A stretch of 33,852 nucleotides of DNA from Hyphomicrobiales bacterium (GTDB taxonomy: Bacteria; Pseudomonadota; Alphaproteobacteria; Rhizobiales; Beijerinckiaceae), in the NCBI GenBank assembly GCA_027483505.1, contig JAIXUP010000015.1, forward strand, positions 1-33,852, read 5' to 3'. The notes below the pieces were generated by a model, which did no database searches, was not told the DNA's origin, and saw nothing but the letters and a program-made list of their open reading frames with translations. Below are positions 1 to 7,524 of this stretch, piece after piece. The position numbers and the translations under genes are program-made. The stretch's first letter is position 1. Every line of letters begins with the position of its first letter.

Positions 1-43
1 CAATCTCCAACGCAGTCTGTCGTGACGTCAGTCCATGGCCGAC

Positions 44-77
44 CGCGGGAGGCTCCCGCGCGGGACCGCTGACGGTC
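44..77 (-). terminator. Tandem hairpins at the 3' end of the thiolase gene
   Basis: Two perfect inverted repeats lie back to back. Positions 64-77 form a 5-bp stem with a 4-nt loop and overlap the thiolase stop codon. Positions 44-60 form a 7-bp GC-only stem with a 3-nt loop. Leftward transcripts of the crotonase-thiolase unit would meet both. No U-tract follows, so this is not a textbook intrinsic terminator. It could be a transcript-stabilising 3' end or chance in GC-rich DNA. Confidence 0.25.
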
Positions 78-1260
78 AATGGACAGCCTCGACCGCCAGG
101 GCGATGCCCTGGCCGCCGCCGATGCACATCGTGCACAGGCCGCGCCGTCCGCCTGTCCGCATCAACTCGTAGATCGTCTTGACGAGGATGATGGCGCCGG
201 TCGCGCCGACCGGATGGCCGAGCGCGATGGCGCCGCCGTTCGGGTTGACGCGCTCCTCCCTGAGCCCCAACTCCCTTGAGACCGCGCAGGCCTGCGCCGC
301 GAAGGCCTCGTTGGATTCGACGACGTCGAAGTCATCGGCGCCCAGCGCAAGGCGCTCAAGCAGGTTGCGCACTGCCGGAATGGGCCCGACGCCCATCACA
401 GACGGTTCCACGCCGGCATGCGCATAGCCGATGATCCGCGCCAGCGGCTTCCGGTTCTCCCGCGCCGCCCGCTCTGCCGACATGAGGACCAGCGCCGCAG
501 CGCCGTCATTGATCCCCGAGGCATTGCCGGCGGTGACCGTACCCTCCTTGCGGAAGGCAGCACGCAGGCCGGCCAGGCTCTCGACGGTCGTACCCGGCTT
601 GACGTGTTCGTCGGTCGAAAAGCTCGCCATCTCGCGACCCTTGCGCACCTCGACAGGGAGGATTTGTGATGTGAAGCGACCCTCCGCGATGGCGCGCGCT
701 GCTCGGCTCTGGCTCTCGGCAGCGAAGCGGTCCTGATCCTGGCGGCTGATCTGCCAACGCTCGGCGACGTTTTCGGCGGTGATGCCCATATGCCCTGCGC
801 CGAACGGGTCGGTGAGCGCTCCCAGCATCATGTCGTGGAAGGTCATCTCGCCCATCTTGACGCCGGTGCGGATGGCCTGGGTCGCGTGAGGCGCGCGCGT
901 CATCGATTCCGCGCCACCCGCCAGCGCCACGTCAGCGTCGCCGAGCATGATGAGTTGCGCTGCCGACACCACCGCCTGCAGGCCCGAGCCGCACAGGCGG
1001 TTCAGCGTCATGGCGGGAACCTCCTTGGGAATGCCGGCTTCCATCGCCGCGATCCGCGCCAGGTACATGTCCTTCGGCTCGGTGTTGATCACGTGCCCGA
1101 AAACCACATGCCCGACCTTGTCGGGAGCGATGTCGGCCCGCCGCATCGCTTCGGCAGCCACCGCCGCGCCGAGTTCGGTCGGCGGCTTGTCCTTCAAGGC
1201 CCCCTGGAACGAGCCGATCGCGGTTCGGACACCGCTGACGATCACCACATCCTGCATCAT
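76..1260 (-). CDS. Acetyl-CoA acetyltransferase / 3-ketoacyl-CoA thiolase
   Basis: A thiolase of 394 aa, the usual length for degradative or biosynthetic thiolases. It would cleave 3-ketoacyl-CoA with CoA (last step of beta-oxidation) or condense two acetyl-CoA. The nucleophilic Cys90 sits in NRLCGSG, the NEAFAAQ block is at residues 317-323, His349 is in GHPVGATG, and the second active-site Cys379 is in CIGGGQG, so all expected catalytic residues are present. The start has two adjacent ATG codons (1260, 1257) preceded by GGAG, either of which would work. It lies 24 bp downstream of the crotonase gene on the same strand, so the two probably form one leftward unit. Given the neighbours, the degradative direction is most likely. 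Chain-length preference cannot be read from the sequence. Confidence 0.93.
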   Translation of the reverse strand: MMQDVVIVSGVRTAIGSFQGALKDKPPTELGAAVAAEAMRRADIAPDKVGHVVFGHVINTEPKDMYLARIAAMEAGIPKEVPAMTLNRLCGSGLQAVVSAAQLIMLGDADVALAGGAESMTRAPHATQAIRTGVKMGEMTFHDMMLGALTDPFGAGHMGITAENVAERWQISRQDQDRFAAESQSRAARAIAEGRFTSQILPVEVRKGREMASFSTDEHVKPGTTVESLAGLRAAFRKEGTVTAGNASGINDGAAALVLMSAERAARENRKPLARIIGYAHAGVEPSVMGVGPIPAVRNLLERLALGADDFDVVESNEAFAAQACAVSRELGLREERVNPNGGAIALGHPVGATGAIILVKTIYELMRTGGRRGLCTMCIGGGQGIALAVEAVH

Positions 1261-1284
1261 CGATCTCCGTCTGTTCAGGGCGCC

Positions 1285-2073
1285 TCAGCGTCCAAAGGTC
1301 GGCTTGCGGCCGTCGCGAAAGGCGTTCACCGCCTCCTGATGATCCCGTGTTGCGTTCGACATCGCCTCATGGGCGAGGCAGGCGTCCATGACGCTCGCCG
1401 CGATCTGGCGCAGGGTAATGTTGACGGACATCTTCGTGCTGCGGACCGCGAACTGGGCACCCGCCAGCAGCTTGTCAGCGAAGGCGTCAACGCGCGCGTC
1501 GAGTTCCTCAGCCGGTACGGCATGGTTGATGAGGCCGATGCGCGACGCTTCCGACGCCGTCATCAGATCGCCGGTCATCAGCCATTCCTTGGCGCGGGCA
1601 TGGCCGATGAGTTGGGGCCAGATCACGGCCGCGCCATCGCCTGCCGTGAAGCCGACGCTGACATGCGGATCGCCGATCCGGGCCGTCTCAGCGGCGAACA
1701 CCACATCGCAGAACAGCGCCAGCGTCGCACCAAAGCCGGCTGCGTGGCCGTTGACCCTCGCGATCAGCGGCTTTTCACAATCCAGCATTGACAGGATGAT
1801 GCGCTTGGCTTCGCGGGCTGTCTGGCCGAAGCCTTCGTCGATCATGGTCTGCATCCAGTCGATGTCACCGCCTGCCGAAAAGGCCCTCCCCGCCCCGGTC
1901 AGCACGATCACATCCGAAAGCGGATCGTCGGCAGCATCGTTGAAGACGGTTGCGAGTTCGGCGTGCAGGGCCGCGTCGACCGCGTTCAGCTTGTCGGGCC
2001 GATCGAGGGTCAGTGTCAACACGCGGCCACGCCGTTCATGCCGGATGAAGCGATAACGCGTGAAGTCGACCAT
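1285..2073 (-). CDS. Enoyl-CoA hydratase/isomerase (crotonase) family protein
   Basis: A crotonase-fold protein of 262 aa when started at the ATG at 2073. The open frame reaches back to 2127, but that extension overlaps the predicted promoter and operator DNA, so I prefer 2073. The oxyanion-hole segments AFSAGGD (residues 65-70) and VNGHAAGFG (107-115) are clear. The two glutamates that catalyse hydration in the classical mitochondrial hydratase align with Thr117 and His137 here, while Asp146 lies in the AGDGAAV segment. It is therefore an acyl-CoA enzyme of the superfamily but probably not a canonical hydratase; an isomerase or other crotonase reaction is possible. It is the first gene of the leftward unit with the thiolase and divergent from the CoA-ligase unit. 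Confidence 0.88.
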   Translation of the reverse strand: MVDFTRYRFIRHERRGRVLTLTLDRPDKLNAVDAALHAELATVFNDAADDPLSDVIVLTGAGRAFSAGGDIDWMQTMIDEGFGQTAREAKRIILSMLDCEKPLIARVNGHAAGFGATLALFCDVVFAAETARIGDPHVSVGFTAGDGAAVIWPQLIGHARAKEWLMTGDLMTASEASRIGLINHAVPAEELDARVDAFADKLLAGAQFAVRSTKMSVNITLRQIAASVMDACLAHEAMSNATRDHQEAVNAFRDGRKPTFGR

Positions 2074-2241
2074 GGCAGCCTCAGTCAGCGGACCGTTTAT
2101 AACTTGCAAGTTCGAAAACTTACGCATAAGTAGATTTCATGTGTTACCAGCTTGAGTGTGTCCGCGCAACCGCCGATCGGCCGGCTCGCAGCGGGCGAAG
2201 CTGACGGGATCGAGAGCGTCGAGGGACAGGGGGCAACGCGC
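2074..2241. promoter_or_regulatory. Divergent control region between crotonase and CoA-ligase units
   Basis: This 168-bp gap separates the two divergent transcription units. The perfect 12-bp palindrome AACTTGCAAGTT lies at 2101-2112, and a second inverted repeat, ACTTA-N4-TAAGT, at 2118-2131. A leftward -10-like hexamer, TATAAA (complement of 2096-2101), abuts the first palindrome about 22 nt before the crotonase ATG. I found no convincing rightward -10/-35 pair. The layout suits binding by a dimeric repressor; the two TetR genes downstream are the obvious candidates (inference). Confidence 0.5.
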
Positions 2242-3942
2242 ATGATCGCTTCGGTCAAGGACAGACAGGCTGCTCTGGTCCGCCGCATGCCAACCTGGAG
2301 TCCGCGCACGCTCGATCAGATGCTCGACGCCGCCGCCGCAGAGTTCCCGGACCGCCCTTATGTCGTGACCGATGCGGGGGTCTGGAGCTACGCGCAGATC
2401 AGGCTCCGTTCCGAGCTGATCGCGCAGGGTCTTGCCCAGGCCGGGATCCGGGCTGGCGACCATGTGGCGCTGCTGATGGCGAACTATCCGGAGTTCGTGG
2501 CGGCCAAGTTTGCGATCGCACGGGTGGGCGCCGCCTGCGTGCCGGTCAACTTCCTCAATCGGCGCGACGAACTTGGCTTCGTGCTGAGGCAGTCGGAGGC
2601 GAAGCTCCTGATCACGATGGATCGCTTCCGCAACCTCGACTATCTCGGGTTCCTTGATGAGCTTGCGCCGGGATGGGAGACACTGGGCGGCGGCGATGGC
2701 TTGCCGGCTCTCAGGCAGGTCGTTGTCTTCCCGACGACCGGCTCGCCCGTCCGTGACGGCGCCATGCCATTTGCTGCGCTCGAAACGCATGGCGCCGCGT
2801 GGAGCCCGCGCGACGGGCGCGATCCGTCGGCGATGTCGGACATGATCTTCACATCCGGAACGACGGGATCGCCCAAGGGGGTGATGCTGTCCCACGACAT
2901 GGTCCTGCGCGCGGCCTGCGCCAGCGCCTATTCACGCGCCTTCGACGATGACTGGCGGATCCTGTTCTCGCTGCCAATGTACCATGTCTATGGCTACGTC
3001 GAAGGCATGCTGTCGGCGCTGTTCGTCGGCGGCGCCATCATCCCCCAACTGCAGTTCGATCCGGCGGCGACCTTGGGAGCGATCAGCCGCCATGGCGCGA
3101 CCGACATCCTGCTGGTCCCCACCATGACCCTCGCGCTGCTCGACGAGATCAGGCAGCGCCGCTACGACGTCTCGCCGCTCAAGGCCATGCTGTCCTCCGG
3201 GCAGCGCTCGCCACCCACGATCTGGCAGGACATCCGCAGCCATTTCGGCCCTGTCGAGCTGACCACCGGATACGGCATGACGGAGGTGACCGCGACGACC
3301 ACGCTGACACGCCCGGACGATCCATTCGAGCGTCTCCTCACCGGCAACGGGCGCATGCGCGACGCTGGCCCGCCGGGCGATCCGGCGCTGGGCGGGCGTC
3401 TGGTCGAGTACCGCGTGGTCGATCCCGAAACCGGCCGCGTGCTGGGGCCGGGCGAGGTCGGGGAGCTGATGGCGCGCGGGCCTGGCGTCACGGCCGGCTA
3501 CTACAAGCGCCACGATGCGACCGCCGAGGCGTTCGACGCCGACGGCTGGCTGCGCAGCGGCGATCTCGGGCGGTTCGACGATGACGGCTATCTCACGCTG
3601 GTTGGCCGCCGCAAGGAATCCTATCGCTGCGGCGGCGAACAGGTCATGCCGACGGAGGTCGAGGACATTCTCGTCTCGCATCCGGCGGTGCTGCAGGCGC
3701 ACGTCGTTCCGGTGCCAGACCGGAAGATGGGCGAGGCTGGTGCTGCCTATGTGGTCCTGCGGCCAGAGCCCGCGGTGTCGGCGCAGGAATTGATCGATCT
3801 CTGCGCCGGACGGCTCGCGCGCTTCAAGGTGCCGAAATACGTCCTGCCGATCAAGGCGGAGGATTTGCCGGTCACACCCTCGGGCCGTGCACGCAAATTC
3901 CTTCTGAGCGAGCGCGCCATCCGCGAGCTCAGCCTCTCGTGA
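2242..3942 (+). CDS. AMP-dependent acyl-CoA synthetase/ligase (first copy)
   Basis: A member of the ANL adenylate-forming superfamily, 566 aa from the ATG at 2242. It would activate a carboxylic acid with ATP and CoA. I chose 2242 because a G-rich Shine-Dalgarno-like run (GGGGG) lies just upstream; the frame is open back to a TTG at 2152, but that extension crosses the control region and has no family similarity that I can see. Visible motifs are the P-loop FTSGTTGSPKG, GYGMTEVT, and the hinge region GDLGRFDDDGY followed by GRRKESYRCGGE. The catalytic A10 lysine of the C-terminal domain (usually TGK) is replaced by Arg549 in SGRARK. First gene of the rightward unit; MaoC-like genes follow after 58 bp. 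Substrate unknown: the fold suggests a fatty, aromatic or alicyclic acid. Confidence 0.9.
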   Translation: MIASVKDRQAALVRRMPTWSPRTLDQMLDAAAAEFPDRPYVVTDAGVWSYAQIRLRSELIAQGLAQAGIRAGDHVALLMANYPEFVAAKFAIARVGAACVPVNFLNRRDELGFVLRQSEAKLLITMDRFRNLDYLGFLDELAPGWETLGGGDGLPALRQVVVFPTTGSPVRDGAMPFAALETHGAAWSPRDGRDPSAMSDMIFTSGTTGSPKGVMLSHDMVLRAACASAYSRAFDDDWRILFSLPMYHVYGYVEGMLSALFVGGAIIPQLQFDPAATLGAISRHGATDILLVPTMTLALLDEIRQRRYDVSPLKAMLSSGQRSPPTIWQDIRSHFGPVELTTGYGMTEVTATTTLTRPDDPFERLLTGNGRMRDAGPPGDPALGGRLVEYRVVDPETGRVLGPGEVGELMARGPGVTAGYYKRHDATAEAFDADGWLRSGDLGRFDDDGYLTLVGRRKESYRCGGEQVMPTEVEDILVSHPAVLQAHVVPVPDRKMGEAGAAYVVLRPEPAVSAQELIDLCAGRLARFKVPKYVLPIKAEDLPVTPSGRARKFLLSERAIRELSLS

Positions 3943-4000
3943 GCGATTTGCCGAAACGAGATAGCCGGGATGACAGCATCGACCATGGAGAGGACGGAAC

Positions 4001-4492
4001 ATGACCGAGCCGCATGAGGGCTCCAGACAGGCCTACCGGATCACGCCGGATACGCCGGTCGGGTTCAAATTGATTGGCGTGAAGAAGAAGGCGGCGATCC
4101 AGTTGATGGGTTCGCGGCTGTGGGGGCGCTTCAATCCGAACCATTGGGACCCGGTCTATGCTGACCAGACCGGGCTCAAGGCGCCCATCCAGACCGGTGA
4201 GATGAGTTCGGCCTACATTGCCGAGATGTGCGTCAACTATTTCGGGGCGGATTTTTTCCGGGGCGCGCGCTTCGCCTGCAAGTACGTGGCATCCACCTAC
4301 GCAAACGAGATCATCACAACCCACGGCGTTGTCACTGCCAAGACGCCAAAGGACGACGGCTACCGTTTTGCCGTGGAGGTCTGGGCCGAGAACGAGGACG
4401 GCGAGAAAAAGAGCGTGGGCACAGTCGAGGTCGATGTCGGGACATCGCGCCCGCCGCTGGCGCTCGAACCGATCAAGGAGGTCGCGCCATGA
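4001..4492 (+). CDS. MaoC-like hot-dog protein, first of a pair
   Basis: A 163-aa single hot-dog domain protein resembling MaoC/FAS1-type acyl dehydratases, which hydrate 2-enoyl-CoA to (R)-3-hydroxyacyl-CoA. A good ribosome site (GAGAGGA) precedes the ATG. The segment NHWDPVYAD (residues 47-55) followed by TGLKAPIQTGEM corresponds to the R-hydratase motif DxNPxH...GPIxHG. The catalytic Asp and His positions read His48 and Tyr53 instead, so both key residues appear to be missing. The stop overlaps the start of the next hot-dog gene in ATGA. Two small hot-dog subunits encoded in tandem suggest a heteromeric hydratase, as known for paired MaoC subunits of steroid side-chain degradation. This copy may be the non-catalytic or acyl-binding subunit (inference). 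Confidence 0.8.
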   Translation: MTEPHEGSRQAYRITPDTPVGFKLIGVKKKAAIQLMGSRLWGRFNPNHWDPVYADQTGLKAPIQTGEMSSAYIAEMCVNYFGADFFRGARFACKYVASTYANEIITTHGVVTAKTPKDDGYRFAVEVWAENEDGEKKSVGTVEVDVGTSRPPLALEPIKEVAP

Positions 4493-5022
4493 GCGGGGAA
4501 CCCAGAACAGACGGCCTGCGTCCCATGACGGAGGTTCAGGTCAGCCAGACGCGTGAGTTCGTGCAAAGCCTGGAGCAGGAGTCCCTGCCCTACTGGGACA
4601 TGGTCGAGGTCGGCGACGTGCTGTCGCGCGAACTCAGGATCACGCCGGAACTCGTCATCCTGTATGCCGACGCCGTCGAGGACTATAATCCCTGGTACGA
4701 GGGGTGGCGGATGAACACCTGGCACATTCCCGGCGAGTCGCCCTTCGGGCCCGCGATCGTGCCGCCGATGCTGGTATCGCATTTCGTGCTGTCGGTGCAG
4801 TTCGATCACACCAAACCATTCGCCATCGGCTCGATCCATACCTTCCACGATTCGGAGATCCTTGAGCCGATCCGGGTCGGCGCCCTTGTGCGCATCGAGG
4901 CGAAAGCAATCGACAAGTTCGAGAAGCGTGGCCGCCGCTACGTTCGGCATGTGGTCAAGGTGGTGGATGTCGAAACCGGTCGCCTCTGCTTTCACGAGAC
5001 CAGGGACATCCTGTCCCGATGA
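4489..5022 (+). CDS. MaoC-like hot-dog protein, second of a pair
   Basis: A 177-aa MaoC-family protein starting at the ATG that overlaps the preceding stop (ATGA). The frame is open further upstream, but that part only overlaps the first hot-dog gene in another frame. The segment EDYNPWYEG (residues 64-72) matches the R-hydratase motif, keeping the Asp (65) and the NP pair but with Tyr70 where the catalytic His is expected. It probably acts with its neighbour as a two-subunit enoyl-CoA hydratase or a related thioester-binding enzyme; whether it is active cannot be read from the sequence. Its own stop overlaps the start of the TetR gene by ATGA, so enzyme pair and regulator are translationally coupled. 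Confidence 0.82.
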   Translation: MSGEPRTDGLRPMTEVQVSQTREFVQSLEQESLPYWDMVEVGDVLSRELRITPELVILYADAVEDYNPWYEGWRMNTWHIPGESPFGPAIVPPMLVSHFVLSVQFDHTKPFAIGSIHTFHDSEILEPIRVGALVRIEAKAIDKFEKRGRRYVRHVVKVVDVETGRLCFHETRDILSR

Positions 5023-5681
5023 GCGGCGCAACGCGGGAGCCGGCGATCGTGCTGAGCATGAGGGATGAGGTCGCGGCCCTGAAGCGGCAGCGGACAGTCG
5101 AGGCTGCAGTCGATCTTTTCTATGTAAACGGCTATGCCAACACCACGCTGGATGCCGTTGCCGAGCGGCTTGGCGTCAGCAAACCCTTCATCTACGTCAA
5201 TTTTGGCTCGAAGGCCGAGCTTCTGGCCGAAATCTGCACAAGAGGCGTCGTGGTCGCCGATGAGGCAGTCGACGCCGTGCTTGCGCTTGGGCTCGGACCG
5301 TCGCGCAGCCTCGAACGCTTCTGCCGCAGCTATGTCACAGCGGTCCTCGAGAACCAGAAGCACATTGCGGTCTATGTCCGCGAGGAGAAGAACCTCGATG
5401 CCGCTGACAGCGCGCGCATCGGGGCCCTGCGGCGCCACTTCCTTGCCAAGCTCGCCGCGCTCCTCGAAGCGGGCGCAGCTTCGGGTGATTTCGACGTTGA
5501 CGACAGCCAGATTGCGGCGCTCGCCATCGCGGGGTCCGTGACCTGGTCGACGTTCTGGTATCGGTCGGGTGGGCGCCTTTCGGTCAGCGAGATCGCCGAT
5601 CAGATCACGCGCTCGATCATCGGCTCAGTGCGCCTGCGCCCTGCCGTGGATGACAAGGTTGGTGAGTTTACCAACCGGTAG
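5019..5681 (+). CDS. TetR/AcrR family transcriptional regulator (first copy)
   Basis: A 220-aa TetR-type regulator. The N-terminal DNA-binding domain spans roughly residues 20-75, with helix-turn-helix TTLDAVAERLGVSKPFIY and the usual following FGSKAELLAEI. The C-terminal part is an all-helical ligand-binding domain without recognisable ligand specificity. An internal ATG at codon 14 could also serve as start, but the ATGA overlap with the preceding gene supports 5019. It closely resembles the second TetR protein of the cluster (8294-8986), above all in the recognition helix. TetR proteins in acyl-CoA catabolic clusters usually repress and are released by a CoA thioester intermediate. Likely targets are the inverted repeats at 2101-2131 and near 5787 (inference). 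Confidence 0.9.
   Translation: MSGATREPAIVLSMRDEVAALKRQRTVEAAVDLFYVNGYANTTLDAVAERLGVSKPFIYVNFGSKAELLAEICTRGVVVADEAVDAVLALGLGPSRSLERFCRSYVTAVLENQKHIAVYVREEKNLDAADSARIGALRRHFLAKLAALLEAGAASGDFDVDDSQIAALAIAGSVTWSTFWYRSGGRLSVSEIADQITRSIIGSVRLRPAVDDKVGEFTNR
5657..5676. repeat. 20-bp inverted repeat at the end of the first tetR gene
   Basis: Perfect 7-bp arms GGTTGGT and ACCAACC flank a 6-nt spacer. The element lies inside the last codons of the TetR gene, just before its stop at 5681. It lacks a U-tract, so it is a poor terminator. It could be an operator for the following monooxygenase unit or a 3'-end stem. Confidence 0.4.
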
Positions 5682-5849
5682 ATGTGATATCCGCGCTGCA
5701 GCCTTTCTTGTCGCAGGCGATCAGGAAATTTCAGGACAGATGCGCAATTAGCGCTTGCATTGCGATGGGTCATACGGCATTTTGAATACTGACTAGTAGA
5801 TTTATCATGCCATGAGTAAGGAGGGCTCCGCAGCGCCGGGGCTGACGCC
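5682..5849 (+). promoter_or_regulatory. Control region upstream of the monooxygenase operon
   Basis: This 168-bp stretch is visibly more AT-rich than its surroundings. It contains the inverted repeat TACT-GACT-AGTA at 5787-5798. The 9-mer AGTAGATTT at 5795-5803 also occurs at 2129-2137, next to the inverted repeat of the other control region. A TTGCAT at 5755-5760 could be a -35 element, but no good -10 sits at the right distance. The region probably drives the long rightward operon; exact promoter not resolved. Confidence 0.4.
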
Positions 5850-7490
5850 ATGGAAACGGTCGACATTCTCATCGTCGGTGCGGGCTTCGCTGGTCTGCGC
5901 GCGCTGCATACCTTCCGCAGCCAGGGACGGCACGCGCTGGTGATCGAAGCCAGTGACGGCATCGGTGGCGTGTGGCGACACAACGCTTATCCGGGCGCGC
6001 GTTGCGATGTGGAAAGCTACGACTACTCCTACAGCTTCTCGCCCGAGCTCGAGCAGGAGTGGCGCTGGAGCGAGCGCTACGCGACGCAGCCGGAGATTTT
6101 GCGTTACATCGAGCATGTCGCTGACCGGTTCGGGCTGCGCGACGGCATCCTCTTGCGGACCCGGATGGCGTCCGCTGTTTATGATGAAGCGGCCGACCGT
6201 TGGACCGTTTCGTCAGAAGACGGACGAAGCTGGTCCGCCCGGCACCTGATGTTGTGCATGGGCCAGTTGTCGACACCCAAGAGCCCAAACTATCCCGGTC
6301 TCGCCGACTACCGTGGCGAGGTGCTTCACAGCGGCGACTGGCCCAATGCGCCTGTCAGCTATGCCGGCAAGCGCGTCGGGATCATCGGCACCGGTTCATC
6401 GGGCATGCAGATGACCCCCGTTATAGCCCAGCAGGCTGACCATCTGGTCGTGTTCCAGCGCACGGCGAATTACAGCATTCCGGCCGCCAACGCGCCTGTC
6501 ACCGAGGAAGAGGACCGCGCGGTAAAGGCGGCCTATGGGGCCCGGCGCGAACAGGCCCGGAATTCACCGACCGGGCTTGGCTTCAGACCCAATCGGGTAT
6601 CCGCGCTCGATGCTTCTCCTGAAGATCGCGAGGCCGTTTATGAAGCAGCCTGGAACCGTCTCGGTTTTGGCTTTGCGCTCGCCTATTATGACATCCTGCT
6701 CTCGCAGGCTGCAAACGACACGGCCGTGGACTTCATCCGCCGCAAGATCGCATCAAAGATCGACGATCCGGTGCTGCGCGAGAAGCTGATGCCGAAGGGG
6801 CACCCTTTCGCCTCGCGCCGCCCCTCGGTCGACAGCGGCTACTTCGAGGCCTTCAACCGACCCAATGTCGAGCTGGCGGACATTCGCGAGGCGCCAATCC
6901 AGCGCTTCACGCCGTCCGGCATCGAAACGGCCGCGAAGCAGCATAGTCTCGATATGGTCATTTTCGCCACGGGCTTCGATGTCTTCACCGGCTCGTTGCT
7001 GAAGCCGCTGATCGTCGGGCGCGGCGGCGTCACCTTGCGCGAAAAGTGGGCGGACGGGCCGACCAGCCATCTTGGCGTCGCGGTAGCCGGTTTCCCGAAC
7101 ATGCTGATCGTCTGCGGGCCTGGAAGTCCGTCCCTGCTCAGCAACGTGCTGCTCTCCACCGAAGAGCAGATCGACTGGTTCAGCCGTTTCCTCAGGCATC
7201 TCGACGACAAGGGAATCCGCGCCTTCGAGGTTGGCGTCGAGGCCGAGCAGACGTGGGCGGAGCACATCGCCGAGCGCGTCCGCGAGACGCTCTACATGAC
7301 GACAGACTCCTACTACAACGGCGCGGAAGTGTCGGGAAAGCCTCGCGTTTTCATGCCCTACTCCGGCGGCGTGCGCGGCTACCGGCGTCTGCTGGAACGC
7401 TGCGAGGCCGACGGCTACACCGGATTTGACTTCTCGGGGGGTGGCGCTGCTGCAAAGGCCGCACGTCCCGCTCTGGCAAGCCACGGCTGA
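5850..7490 (+). CDS. Flavin-dependent monooxygenase, Baeyer-Villiger type
   Basis: A class B flavoprotein monooxygenase of 546 aa, the usual size for cyclohexanone-monooxygenase-like enzymes. It would use FAD, NADPH and O2 to convert a ketone into an ester or lactone. The FAD-binding GAGFAG is at residues 10-15. The second fingerprint GGVWRHNAYPGARCD runs from 39 to 53. The Baeyer-Villiger fingerprint is at 154-165 (YRGEVLHSGDWP, with Tyr for the usual first Phe), and the NADPH-binding GTGSSG at 180-185. Start at 5850; two upstream ATGs (5807, 5812) are out of frame. It follows a control region and leads a long operon with SDRs, an esterase and beta-oxidation genes, which supports a ring- or chain-opening role. 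Substrate unknown; related folds also act on steroids, terpenoids and linear ketones. Confidence 0.9.
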   Translation: METVDILIVGAGFAGLRALHTFRSQGRHALVIEASDGIGGVWRHNAYPGARCDVESYDYSYSFSPELEQEWRWSERYATQPEILRYIEHVADRFGLRDGILLRTRMASAVYDEAADRWTVSSEDGRSWSARHLMLCMGQLSTPKSPNYPGLADYRGEVLHSGDWPNAPVSYAGKRVGIIGTGSSGMQMTPVIAQQADHLVVFQRTANYSIPAANAPVTEEEDRAVKAAYGARREQARNSPTGLGFRPNRVSALDASPEDREAVYEAAWNRLGFGFALAYYDILLSQAANDTAVDFIRRKIASKIDDPVLREKLMPKGHPFASRRPSVDSGYFEAFNRPNVELADIREAPIQRFTPSGIETAAKQHSLDMVIFATGFDVFTGSLLKPLIVGRGGVTLREKWADGPTSHLGVAVAGFPNMLIVCGPGSPSLLSNVLLSTEEQIDWFSRFLRHLDDKGIRAFEVGVEAEQTWAEHIAERVRETLYMTTDSYYNGAEVSGKPRVFMPYSGGVRGYRRLLERCEADGYTGFDFSGGGAAAKAARPALASHG

Positions 7491-7524
7491 GGCGGGCCAT
7501 GTTCATGCAAGCGGTACATCAGCC

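Noticed and set aside
2152..2241. N-terminal extension of the first CoA ligase from a TTG codon
   Set aside because: It crosses the control region and lacks similarity to ligase N-termini; the ATG at 2242 has a better ribosome site.
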